Under the pieces are notes generated by a model. That model saw only the letters and a list, made by a program, of their open reading frames with translations. It was not told the DNA's origin and ran no database searches. From an uncultured bacterium (GTDB lineage Bacteria > Omnitrophota > Gorgyraeia > Ghiorseimicrobiales > Ghiorseimicrobiaceae), in contig CAJVXN010000024.1 of the NCBI GenBank assembly GCA_913009335.1, positions 1-32,671 on the forward strand: a stretch of DNA of 32,671 bases. The letters run 5' to 3'. Of this stretch, positions 1 through 8,764 are shown piece by piece. The translations under genes were made by a program, and so were the position numbers. Numbering within the stretch: the stretch's first letter is position 1; the number at the start of each line of letters is the position of its first letter.

Positions 1-191
1 TTTAGTTCACCTCTCTGTTTTAGAATACATCCGGCAATGCTCTGTTGTTCACATTTTGAAATACGCCCGCCTGCCGCAGTAGAACAGATGCACCCGGCTT
101 TACCTCTTCCTGATTCGCAGGCAATACTTGCGACTGGCAACCCAAGCACTAAAAACAAACTCACGATAATTATTATTCGTTTCTTCCGCAT
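1..191 (-). CDS. Small Cys-rich exported protein, 3' end beyond window edge
   Basis: Reverse-strand frame from ATG at 191: MRKKRIIIIVSLFLVLGLPVASIACESGRGKAGCICSTAAGGRISKCEQQSIAGCILKQRGEL...; signal peptide followed by Cys-rich mature part; not in the supplied ORF track because truncated. Confidence 0.6.
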   Translation of the reverse strand, partial: MRKKRIIIIVSLFLVLGLPVASIACESGRGKAGCICSTAAGGRISKCEQQSIAGCILKQRGEL

Positions 192-316
192 TTTAATCAC
201 CCCTTTCTATTGTTTAACATTGCTTCCTTCGTAAGAATCTCTTAAGCAGCAAACTCTCACTATGGATCTTTTATTTCTCATTCATCGCCTCCTTTCAACG
301 AAAAGTTAAAGCAGCA

Positions 317-835
317 TCACTTTTCTTTACATACGCAGCCTTCTCCTGCCACCGCGGAAAGACCTCCGTCCTTATGATGGCCGACTTCCCGATAGAACCG
401 TTCTTCTATCAGAGAACCAAATTTTTCCTGCTGCTCTGGGCTGAAAAGGGCTTTTTGCTTTAACAAGTAATCAATTGTGAGCCTTTGTAAATCAGCCTGT
501 AGAGATGCTATTTCATTTAATTTAAGATTAATCTTTTCCCGATCCGGCTTAGGCTCTATGAGTAAATTAATTAACTGGATTCTTTTTTCATAAAGCGGGG
601 TATTTATCTTTTTCATATTATTCGCGAGAGATTCTTTAAAAGACTCCATTTGTTCTGTTTGCGGCTGAGAAAGATTAAGCTTTCTGGAAAGGAAACTTTC
701 TTGATGTTGTTTTATAATTCGACTATGTCCTTCTCCTCTACAGCCTCCCCATCGATGATAGGCTATAGTTGATAAAACCGCTATATTGACGGTGACTGAG
801 AAGATAAGCCCTAATATCAATAGTTTATTTTTCAT
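317..835 (-). CDS. Periplasmic heavy-metal sensor/resistance protein (Spy/ZraP/CnrX-like)
   Basis: N-terminal TM, LNLSQPQTEQMESFKESL and FSPEQQEKFGSLIEERF motifs, Cys/His-rich ends; next to ECF sigma/anti-sigma. Confidence 0.7.
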   Translation of the reverse strand: MKNKLLILGLIFSVTVNIAVLSTIAYHRWGGCRGEGHSRIIKQHQESFLSRKLNLSQPQTEQMESFKESLANNMKKINTPLYEKRIQLINLLIEPKPDREKINLKLNEIASLQADLQRLTIDYLLKQKALFSPEQQEKFGSLIEERFYREVGHHKDGGLSAVAGEGCVCKEK

Positions 836-855
836 CTCTTACCCCCGAAGCTTCT

Positions 856-1329
856 TCATTTTTGAAATGCTAATTTAATATAAACTCCCCCCACCGAATC
901 TGAAGGTAAATCATCAAGGCTTGCTAAATAGAAGAAATTATCAGCGCCTGCCTCGGCTACTTTAGAACTATCACCTTGCGCATTCAAATAGAGCGCATTA
1001 CCCAGATAGATACCTAACAACAACCCTACCACCAAAATAAAAGAGGCTGCTGCCGGCACCGGCATCTGAACTACTCTTCTAAAAAAGCCATAAGAAAATA
1101 CTCTTTCTTCCTGCGGAATAATTTTCTTGGATAGATTATCCCAGAAGTCTAAAGGAGGCTCTATCGTTCCTAATTCTTTGATAAATCCCAAAGCAGCAGA
1201 AAGGGCCTCGGCTTCTTTTGCGCAAAAGACACATTGAGAAATATGCCCTTTGATTTCAAGCGCTTCTTTCTGACTAAGTTCATTATCCAGGAATATCGAC
1301 AATCTCCTTCTTGCTTCTTTGCACTTCAT
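856..1329 (-). CDS. Anti-sigma factor with zf-HC2 domain and one TM
   Basis: MKCKEARRRLSIFLDNELSQKEALEIKGHISQCVFCAKE (HxxxCxxC), central TM segment, directly downstream of ECF sigma gene. Confidence 0.85.
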   Translation of the reverse strand: MKCKEARRRLSIFLDNELSQKEALEIKGHISQCVFCAKEAEALSAALGFIKELGTIEPPLDFWDNLSKKIIPQEERVFSYGFFRRVVQMPVPAAASFILVVGLLLGIYLGNALYLNAQGDSSKVAEAGADNFFYLASLDDLPSDSVGGVYIKLAFQK

Positions 1330-1385
1330 CTTTAATCACCCTCCCCCTCTACTTATTAAACACCAAATACAGCCGAAACTTGCGG

Positions 1386-1961
1386 TCAATTTAAATAGTC
1401 CTTTAATTTTTCTTTTAGTGCCTGTTTAGCCCTGAATAGAAGCGATTCAATAGCAGAAACAGAACAACCCATAATTTTAGATATTTCCCCATAAGATAAG
1501 CCTTCAAATCTCTGTAGTATGACTGCCATTTTCTGCTTTTCGGGTAGAGAGTCAATGGCTTCTCGAATAACAGAATCCTTCTCTTGTCTCTCAAGAATAA
1601 CATCAGGTTGCGTATCGGAAGGTAGAGATATCTGCCTGGGGAGCTCTTCGCCCTCTATAAAAACAGGGCTATCTAAAGACACGGAAGGTTTGCGTTTTTT
1701 CTGGCGATGATAATTAAGGCAGATATTAGTTATGATTCTATATAGCCACGTGGTAAACTTGGCTTGGGGTCTATAACGCTTGGCAAATTTAAAGACCCGA
1801 ATAAATACCTCTTGAGATAAATCTTCCGCCTCAGCTTGATTGCCGATATATCGAAAGATAGTATTTAGCACCAACCTCTGATGTTTCGCAACAAGCTCCT
1901 CAAAGGCAGATAAATCTCCTTGCGCAGTCCTTTCCATTAGACTGTGATCATTATCTGGCAT
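1386..1961 (-). CDS. ECF-family RNA polymerase sigma factor (RpoE-like)
   Basis: Sigma-70 region 2 (NQAEAEDLSQEVFIRVFKFAKRYRPQAKFTTWLYRIITNICLNYHRQ) and region 4 (SLPEKQKMAVILQRFEGLSYGEISKIMGCSVSAIESLLFRAKQALKEKL). Confidence 0.95.
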   Translation of the reverse strand: MPDNDHSLMERTAQGDLSAFEELVAKHQRLVLNTIFRYIGNQAEAEDLSQEVFIRVFKFAKRYRPQAKFTTWLYRIITNICLNYHRQKKRKPSVSLDSPVFIEGEELPRQISLPSDTQPDVILERQEKDSVIREAIDSLPEKQKMAVILQRFEGLSYGEISKIMGCSVSAIESLLFRAKQALKEKLKDYLN

Positions 1962-2136
1962 GCCATTTTCTCCCTATTTATATAACACCGTAAATCGAGA
2001 AAAATTGCGGTGATTTCTACATAATATAACTAATTCTTTCTTCTGCTGCCTTTAAAGTGTTTCTTAATCTTTAACGATATAGTGGGAAAAGTTTATAAGG
2101 TGTTTTTTTGCTCGTCTTTAAGAATAAGAGATAAGA

Positions 2137-3312
2137 TTATTTTTTTATAAATAGGCTTAATAAAACTGCCGAAATTAATGCCAGAGAGGCTCCAAAGCCA
2201 AAGGCAACAGCGGGACTAAACTGCTGCCATAAAATCCCCATAATCAAACTTGCTGGAAACATACATAATCCCACAACCATATGATACATTCCATAGGCAG
2301 TTGCTAAAACAGACTTATCCTCTATCAAATCCGCCACATATGCCCGCAATACCCCTTCGCTTAAGCCATAATAGACCCCATAAAGTGCCATAAATAACCA
2401 GACCGAAGCTTGAGAACTGGAAAATGCAAAACCAAAATAAACAATCCCGTAAACCATAAATCCTAAAAGTGTGGTTTTTCTTCTACCGATTCTGTCTGAG
2501 AGATGGCCTAAAGGTACTGAGGAAACAGAACTAACGAAGTTATACATAAAATAAAGAATTGGTATAAAAACTACATTCACGCCTAAATCTCTTGCTCTTA
2601 AGATTAAAAAAACATCGCTGGAATTACCAAGAGTAAATATTGCCAGTATCCCGACAAAAAATTTAAAATCTCTGCTAAAATGCTTGAAAGAAAAGGATTT
2701 TATCTGCTTAGAGGGATCCGAAGTATGCACTCGTTCTTTTAGAAAAAAAACTATAATAAATACAGCTATAAGCGCCGGGAAAAAAGCAAGTAGAAATAGC
2801 AAACGCAGATTATTATTTAATAAAGGCAATAGGCAGAAAGCAACTAACGGTCCCAAGAAAGCGCCCATTCTATCCATAGCGCGCTGGATACCAAACGCCT
2901 TGCCTCTCTGTTCGGGGAGAGCTGAATCTGCAACAAGAGCATCACGAGGAGATGTACGTATCCCCTTGCCTGCTCTATCAATGAAGCGGATTATTAATAC
3001 ATGCCATCCAGCTGTCGCCAGATATAGAAAAGGTTTGCCTATAGTTGATAAGCTATAGCCTAAAAAGACAATAGGTTTACGTTTTTTTAATTTATCGGAA
3101 TACCAACCAGAAAATACTTTTAATATACTCGCGGTAGCCTCAGCTATTCCTTCAAGCAAGCCAATAAATACTATGCCCACACCCAAAACACTGGATAAAA
3201 ATATGGGAAGCAAGGGATAAATCATCTGGCTGGAAATATCAGTAAATAAACTGACTAACCCAAGAATGAATACATTTTTGTCTAATTTCTTATCTTGTAG
3301 TTTATTCTGCAC
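2137..3312 (-). CDS. Major facilitator superfamily transporter
   Basis: 391 aa, about 12 TM, RAGKGIRTSPRDALVADSA and LSDRIGRRKTTLLGF MFS motifs. Confidence 0.9.
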   Translation of the reverse strand: MQNKLQDKKLDKNVFILGLVSLFTDISSQMIYPLLPIFLSSVLGVGIVFIGLLEGIAEATASILKVFSGWYSDKLKKRKPIVFLGYSLSTIGKPFLYLATAGWHVLIIRFIDRAGKGIRTSPRDALVADSALPEQRGKAFGIQRAMDRMGAFLGPLVAFCLLPLLNNNLRLLFLLAFFPALIAVFIIVFFLKERVHTSDPSKQIKSFSFKHFSRDFKFFVGILAIFTLGNSSDVFLILRARDLGVNVVFIPILYFMYNFVSSVSSVPLGHLSDRIGRRKTTLLGFMVYGIVYFGFAFSSSQASVWLFMALYGVYYGLSEGVLRAYVADLIEDKSVLATAYGMYHMVVGLCMFPASLIMGILWQQFSPAVAFGFGASLALISAVLLSLFIKK

Positions 3313-3422
3313 TTAGTGTCCTATAAACATTTTTAAAAGCACTTTATCTTTTTTTATAACTTCGTGTATTAATTCGCAGATTTTATCTATACATTCTGCC
3401 AAGGCAATCCTTCCTTTTTAAG

Positions 3423-4079
3423 TCAACAATATGTTTTAGGGTTTGAAGTCTTTGGTTCCCGTATAAACAAAAGCGGAAACACAATATCACTTAAACAACA
3501 AGGTACCCAGACCGCAATAAAAAGAAAAAGAAAAATCGCAACATATACAAACCAATGCAATGACATGCCTCCGATAGCCATAATAATATGAAACAGTGAT
3601 GCCCATGTGCTTAATAAGACATGCCCGGCATAAGGGATTTTTGTCGCCGGCTTAAAAGAAGCAATTGCAACACCTAAAATTGCTAAAGGATTAACCAACC
3701 ACCATTTTTCAATAAAACCAATATGAATCTCTCTATTAGGCATCCTTAATATCACCTCGCCCAAATAGGGAATAACCGAATCACTCATGGTAGCGATACC
3801 TATAGAACCCACGTAACCAATAATAAGCAAAATCCAAAAATTACATTTACCTCTTATACACTTACCGCTTATGTGCTCACATTTATGGAGTTTATACATA
3901 GATGCGGTTACAAGTGCGCTCAAAACAACGTGAATTGGATGAAGTATATAAAATATGTTATAGGAAAGATTGGAAGGCAATTTTTGAAAAAATGCTATGA
4001 TTATGATACCGGTAATTGCTCCAAAAATAGTAAAAGGCGCATGAATTTTTAATTCTTTAGAAGCTTGCTTAAACATCAT
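3423..4079 (-). CDS. Uncharacterised polytopic membrane protein with His/Cys motifs
   Basis: 218 aa, multiple TM; HPIHVVLSALVTASMYKLHKCEHISGKCIRGKCN motif. Confidence 0.75.
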   Translation of the reverse strand: MMFKQASKELKIHAPFTIFGAITGIIIIAFFQKLPSNLSYNIFYILHPIHVVLSALVTASMYKLHKCEHISGKCIRGKCNFWILLIIGYVGSIGIATMSDSVIPYLGEVILRMPNREIHIGFIEKWWLVNPLAILGVAIASFKPATKIPYAGHVLLSTWASLFHIIMAIGGMSLHWFVYVAIFLFLFIAVWVPCCLSDIVFPLLFIREPKTSNPKTYC

Positions 4080-4331
4080 CTCATCCTTAAAATATTTTAC
4101 TCTTTAGCTGTGTTAATTTTCGCCTCTACGCCCATAATCAGATTAATAACCCTGCTGCTTACTATCTCTAAATTTACCTTTACTGACATTACCCCCTTTT
4201 TTTTATCAATAACATCTCCTATCATTAATTTATACCATAATCTATTTTTTGCCAAGTCATTTTTTAATGACTAAAAATTATTAGAAAAAGTTAATTGTGA
4301 TCACCGTTAGCGCAAGCTTGGAGATTGAATA

Positions 4332-4368
4332 AAAAAGGGACAGATTATTAACTAATCTATCCCTTTTT
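4332..4368 (-). terminator. Probable bidirectional Rho-independent terminator
   Basis: AAAAAGGGA.AGATT...AATCT.TCCCTTTTT inverted repeat just beyond the stop of the 4391..4678 gene. Confidence 0.7.
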
Positions 4369-4390
4369 CAACAATTCGTATGTTGATAAA

Positions 4391-4678
4391 TTACCTTGTG
4401 ACGCTTACATAATTAGCTAAGGTTGGATTTACCTTACTGCATACAAGCGTTGCTGCCCAGCAAATAAGGATAACAATCACAATAGCTACTCCCAGTATTA
4501 GATCACTTGCTATGTTTTCAGAGATTAAGAACAATTCACCATTCCAGAGATGATCTATTACTCCAAATAATGCCCCTCCGCCAAACATCAAAGTCAGCCA
4601 CCATACTTTAACGTTTTTTGTCTTACTCCAGAAAAGCGAACTAATCACTACTCCTGCTACCGATGCGACATAACACAT
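4391..4678 (-). CDS. Small uncharacterised membrane protein
   Basis: 95 aa, TM segments, RBS-like GGAGGGAGG upstream, follows the OM protein gene. Confidence 0.65.
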   Translation of the reverse strand: MCYVASVAGVVISSLFWSKTKNVKVWWLTLMFGGGALFGVIDHLWNGELFLISENIASDLILGVAIVIVILICWAATLVCSKVNPTLANYVSVTR

Positions 4679-4703
4679 TTTTGCCTCCCTCCTTTCTGCT
4701 TGT

Positions 4704-5414
4704 TTAAAATCCGAATGTTAAACCTGTAGTGATTGTATGATCCAGGCTTGCCTCGGATATCTCAAAACCAATCCCAAAGTCATAAGAAACTATCTCACTA
4801 AGCGCATAATTTAACCCTACCAGTCCACTAAGTGGATTATCATCAAAATCTCCATCAAAAACCGTCTCTCCGCTAATCTCTCCGACCAGGCTTAATTTTT
4901 CTTTTACGGGATACTCTAAAGCTACGCTGTATGAAAAAATATCGTTGAGGTTTTCACTTTTAGGATCACCTACAAATGTATAGCCGAAATTTAAATGGGT
5001 AATGAATTTGTTTATTTTTTTTGTAATTACCCCATTTAGGCTATAGTCCACTTCGCCAGAACCTAAACCTTTATCATCATCTCCCGATTCTGTTTTAACG
5101 CTAAAGCTTAAAGCTAATGCTGGAAAATTAGGCGCTTCATCTAAGAAATGATATTTTGTCGTAATAACCATATCTCCCACACCGTCAACATTACTCGCTT
5201 GGCTAAAATCAATAAATTTATATGGAGTCTCAATACCAAAATCCAAATTTTTAATAAACCTGTATTTTACAACAAGGCTTAGATTATTTTCCTTATCGGC
5301 CTGATTTACATATTCAAAACCGCTCTCAATCTCTATATGCCCCGTATCTACTACACCGGCATCATCCGTAGATAACGGTCTTGCTGCATAAACGTCTATC
5401 GGAAAAAATACCAT
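4704..5414 (-). CDS. Outer-membrane beta-barrel 'transporter' (phenol_MetA_deg/PF13557-like)
   Basis: ARPLSTDDAGVVDTGHIEIESGFEYV... then alternating beta strands ending in TTGLTFGF. Signal peptide reading upstream of the annotated ATG suggests a 5' extension to about 5450-5459. Confidence 0.75.
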   Translation of the reverse strand: MVFFPIDVYAARPLSTDDAGVVDTGHIEIESGFEYVNQADKENNLSLVVKYRFIKNLDFGIETPYKFIDFSQASNVDGVGDMVITTKYHFLDEAPNFPALALSFSVKTESGDDDKGLGSGEVDYSLNGVITKKINKFITHLNFGYTFVGDPKSENLNDIFSYSVALEYPVKEKLSLVGEISGETVFDGDFDDNPLSGLVGLNYALSEIVSYDFGIGFEISEASLDHTITTGLTFGF

Positions 5415-5474
5415 CGATATAATTACCAGAACCGTGATTGAATTTAAAATCTTTCTTATTAACTCTCTTTATAA

Positions 5475-5501
5475 ATATTACTATTATTAAAATCGTGCTA
5501 C
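5475..5501 (-). promoter_or_regulatory. Putative NikR half-site cluster upstream of OM protein gene
   Basis: Minus strand GTAGCAC-N13-GTAATAT; the GTAGCAC block and flanking TTTTTTACCTATT are shared with 21671..21718. Confidence 0.5.
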
Positions 5502-5525
5502 CAATAGGTAAAAAAAGAATGCTAG

Positions 5526-5942
5526 TTACTTAATCTCCTTACCGGTAGTTGACATGCTCAAAGTTCCGTACTTTACACCTTTAACTGCTTTTAACGTATC
5601 TGCTAATTTCTGCGCCTGCTTAGGGTTTCCCTTTACGACAATTATCTCCAAACAGTTATTATGGTCTAGATGAATATGTTGGGTTGAAACAATCAGATTT
5701 TGGAAATCATGCTGAATATTCGTAAGCTTATTCAACAGCTCTCTTTTATGATGATCATAGATAAGAGTGATTGCGCCAGCAATTTCAGCAGCTTTCTGCC
5801 ATTCTCTTTTAACTAATTCCTTACGGATTAAATCACGAAACGCCTCTGAGCGATTAGGATAATTCTTTGCGCGGATGAGGCGATCAAATTTATCAAGCAA
5901 GTCTTTATCTAATGAGACTCCAAATCTGAATAACTTTGACAT
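5526..5942 (-). CDS. nikR: Nickel-responsive regulator NikR (copy 1)
   Basis: Ribbon-helix-helix N-terminus (RFGVSLDKDLLDKFDRLI..NRSEAFRDLI) and ACT-like metal domain TQHIHLDHNNCLEIIVVKG. Confidence 0.95.
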   Translation of the reverse strand: MSKLFRFGVSLDKDLLDKFDRLIRAKNYPNRSEAFRDLIRKELVKREWQKAAEIAGAITLIYDHHKRELLNKLTNIQHDFQNLIVSTQHIHLDHNNCLEIIVVKGNPKQAQKLADTLKAVKGVKYGTLSMSTTGKEIK

Positions 5943-5954
5943 ATTGCACCTTTC

Positions 5955-6000
5955 GTATTACGTTTTCATAAATCGTAGCACATAAGAATTACCATGTCAA
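5955..6000 (-). promoter_or_regulatory. nikR copy 1 promoter with NikR operator
   Basis: Minus strand TTGACA (6000-5995)-17 bp-TACGAT (5977-5972); overlapping operator GTGCTAC-N13-GTAATAC (5981-5955), which fits the GTGTTAC-N13/14-GTAACAC type NikR site. Confidence 0.75.
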
Positions 6001-6126
6001 GTATTTTCAGAAGGTTTTTACGCGTTGAACAAAGCCAGCTCTGAGCGTAGACAGGCAAGTTTTATCTATAAATTCAATTAGAAGCTCGTCCGCTATTTTA
6101 TCCTTAGCCACCTATATCTTGCATAT

Positions 6127-7824
6127 TTAACCTAAAGATTTTGCCTTTTCTTCAGCTTCAATTATTTTTGTAGAAATAAACTTATTTAATATCCTTCGTT
6201 CCAGGAATCCCGTAATTTTAAGCTCATCCGTAACTACGGGCAAATAATCCAAATTGTATTTCTCAAAAAGGTCACTTGCTTCTAATAATGACGCATCAGC
6301 GGAAATTTTTATACGCACCGGCTCCATTATATCATCTGCCAGAAAAAGATTAGCCGTATCAGCATACATAAAGGTCTGTTTTATACTCTCAACAGTGATA
6401 ACGCCTGTAAGTTTATTTTCTGCATCAATTACCGGATAGTACAAATAATCACTATCGCTGAAAATTTTTAAAATAGCTTTTAAAGGCGTATTTTTATATA
6501 TCACCGGCGGTTTTTTATCCATGGCATCCGCCACAAATACCTGCCGCATCAGGTCTTCTTCCGTAATATTCAAACCTACCTCTCCCGCCTTAATTACCGC
6601 ATATTTAACGGATGATGGGCCGATAAGCTGAACAACAAAAGTTGAGGTAGTAATTACAATAACAATCAAGTTCCCTATTTCACCCGGAAAAGCATGATAC
6701 GCAACGATAGATAAACCTATGGCAACCCCCGCCTGACTAAAAAGGCAAAACGGAAGATATTTTTTTACTGTTTCAGGCGCTGCGGAAATCCTCGCGCCAA
6801 AAGAAGCACCAACCATCTTCCCTGTTGTTCTTGCGATAAGATATATAACTGCGATTAATATTACAGTAGATGTAATATTATGTAAATCAAACTTTGCTCC
6901 AACAAGAACAAAAAATAATACATAAATTGGAGCGGCAAATCCGGCAACCAGGTTAAATACTTCCCGGCTTATACGCGGGGCGCGATTAACCACTACTATT
7001 CCCAGCGTCATCGCAGCCAAAAGCATATCAACATTAATCGCTAGCGACAACCCCAAAACCAAAAGAACTGCACCTATTGAAAAAGCAAGCATTCGTTCCT
7101 TCTGGCTATATTTTTTAATTAATTTCGTCAAACTTAATCCGGCAATACCCCCTATAACTATTGCACCGCCTATTTCATAAATCGGATGAATTATAGTCTG
7201 AATTATAGTCTCGGTGTTTTGACCTAAAATCCTTGAGGCGATACTTGAGGCAATAGCAAAAAGTATAAGCGCGAGCCCGTCATCCATTCCGACAATACCT
7301 AAAACAGTAGTTGTTAGAGGGCCGCGTGTTTTATGCTCCCAAAGAACATCAGTTGTCGCGGCAGGCGCAGTAGCCGAGGCAATAGCCCCCAATAATAAAC
7401 CTACCGCCCAAAAATGTATGCCTCCCTCAAAAAATAAACTGCCCAAAAACCCAACAGACAAAAATACCGCAAGAAAAGAAATAAAACCTTCGGATAAGAG
7501 TATAAACGCAAACTGCTTCCCATGACGGCGCAAAACATCTTTTTTTAACTCCCCGCCAATCATAAAACCAATTAAACCCAGGGCAAAAAAGTTAAATGGC
7601 TGCAACGTCATAATAATATCACGGTTTATGATATTTAAACCGCTCTGTCCCACTAAAATTCCAATACTTATATAACCGACAACTTGCGGTATCCGGATTT
7701 TCTGGAACAGGCGTCCGCCGATTGTCCCCCCGAACAAAGCAAGACCCAAAAGAAGCAAGATATTAAGATGAAGAAATGAAATCCTGGTAAAGATATAATT
7801 TAACTGTTCAATTATGTATTCCAT
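6127..7824 (-). CDS. Cation:proton antiporter (CPA2/Kef-like) with C-terminal CBS pair
   Basis: TM domain with GxxGGRLFQKIRIPQVVGYISIGILVG and GAIASATAPAAT; C-terminus AVIDAENKLTGVITVESI / YLPVVTDELKITGFLERR CBS motifs. Confidence 0.9.
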   Translation of the reverse strand: MEYIIEQLNYIFTRISFLHLNILLLLGLALFGGTIGGRLFQKIRIPQVVGYISIGILVGQSGLNIINRDIIMTLQPFNFFALGLIGFMIGGELKKDVLRRHGKQFAFILLSEGFISFLAVFLSVGFLGSLFFEGGIHFWAVGLLLGAIASATAPAATTDVLWEHKTRGPLTTTVLGIVGMDDGLALILFAIASSIASRILGQNTETIIQTIIHPIYEIGGAIVIGGIAGLSLTKLIKKYSQKERMLAFSIGAVLLVLGLSLAINVDMLLAAMTLGIVVVNRAPRISREVFNLVAGFAAPIYVLFFVLVGAKFDLHNITSTVILIAVIYLIARTTGKMVGASFGARISAAPETVKKYLPFCLFSQAGVAIGLSIVAYHAFPGEIGNLIVIVITTSTFVVQLIGPSSVKYAVIKAGEVGLNITEEDLMRQVFVADAMDKKPPVIYKNTPLKAILKIFSDSDYLYYPVIDAENKLTGVITVESIKQTFMYADTANLFLADDIMEPVRIKISADASLLEASDLFEKYNLDYLPVVTDELKITGFLERRILNKFISTKIIEAEEKAKSLG

Positions 7825-8034
7825 AGCATTCCCCCTAAAACAAGTAGTTTAAGCTCTATCGCAATAGTTTGCAAGACAATTTATTTAAATATAGAGAATG
7901 AAGCTGAATATCTATTATGTGATACAACAATATAATTATTTTATGTATCGAAGAAGAGGGAAATTACAAAGGTATTTTATTAAAACTTCAAGATTAATTC
8001 GGGCGAGAGCGAAGTCTACCATGAGAAAGGTAAT

Positions 8035-8056
8035 GCAAAACCCTTTTCTTTAAGGG
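8035..8056 (-). terminator. Possible terminator after DUF2490-like gene
   Basis: Minus strand CCCTTaaagaaAAGGGTTTT; weak stem and short T run. Confidence 0.35.
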
Positions 8057-8116
8057 CTGGAACCGCTAAAAGAAAGCAAATTTAAAAACTTATTTTTAAC
8101 TTTGTTCCCAAAACAT

Positions 8117-8764
8117 TCACATCAGTCCATTTTTGGTGCTTGAGCTTTTATTACGTTCAAAAACATAATATACCTCACCGGATAAATCACCGAACAGTTT
8201 TAAGATTACACCAGAGTAAAATCTATTCCTATTAAGGCGCTCAGAGCCAAAATCATAAAATAGCTCATCAGCAACATAAGGCTGAATTTCTAAAACGGTA
8301 AATTTAAAGGGGAATTTTATCGCCAGCTTATTCCTGTATCGAAAATAATTATCCGCATCTTCCTTGTTTCGATATTCAAGTCTTCCTCTATTACTGAAAT
8401 CAAATTCTGCTAATTCAAATTTTACCGCGGCATTCAAATGAGGCCTGTTTTCTTCTTGCCAACCACTGCTTTTTTCTTCGTTTACATAGCGGTAATTTAA
8501 ACCCAAAACAAGCCAATCATACAAACCGGAATAACTTATACCAATATCCGTATGGTTGTAATAAGGATTGACGGCATTGTCTCCAAACCTAGGCTCCTGT
8601 TCTAAATTTACTTTTAAATCGTCACTTATCTTCCAGGACGCCATTTCCGTATTCCAATACTGGAAATCTCCGTCATCAAACGCGAAGGATGCCCCAGGAA
8701 ATAATACCATAGACAACATTACTACCAATATGCCTATGCATTCTCTCTTGAATAGATTACTCAT
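8117..8764 (-). CDS. DUF2490-like outer-membrane protein
   Basis: FQYWNTEMASWKISDDLKVNLEQEPRFGDN...YYNHTDIGISYSGLYDWLVLGLNYRY; start reassigned to MSNLFKREC (ORF track starts at 8800) to match the short overlap with the upstream PhoU-like gene. Confidence 0.75.
   Translation of the reverse strand: MSNLFKRECIGILVVMLSMVLFPGASFAFDDGDFQYWNTEMASWKISDDLKVNLEQEPRFGDNAVNPYYNHTDIGISYSGLYDWLVLGLNYRYVNEEKSSGWQEENRPHLNAAVKFELAEFDFSNRGRLEYRNKEDADNYFRYRNKLAIKFPFKFTVLEIQPYVADELFYDFGSERLNRNRFYSGVILKLFGDLSGEVYYVFERNKSSSTKNGLM

Noticed and set aside
37-234. 65-aa plus-strand ORF at left edge
   Set aside because: The opposite strand gives a more convincing signal-peptide/Cys-rich protein that fits the operon.
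8001-8022. Short similarity GGCGAGAGYGAAGYCTRCC with 23746-23764 and partly with 25608-25620 (reverse)
   Set aside because: Only about 13-20 nt and degenerate; could be dispersed repeat remnants, but cannot be distinguished from chance without a whole-genome search.
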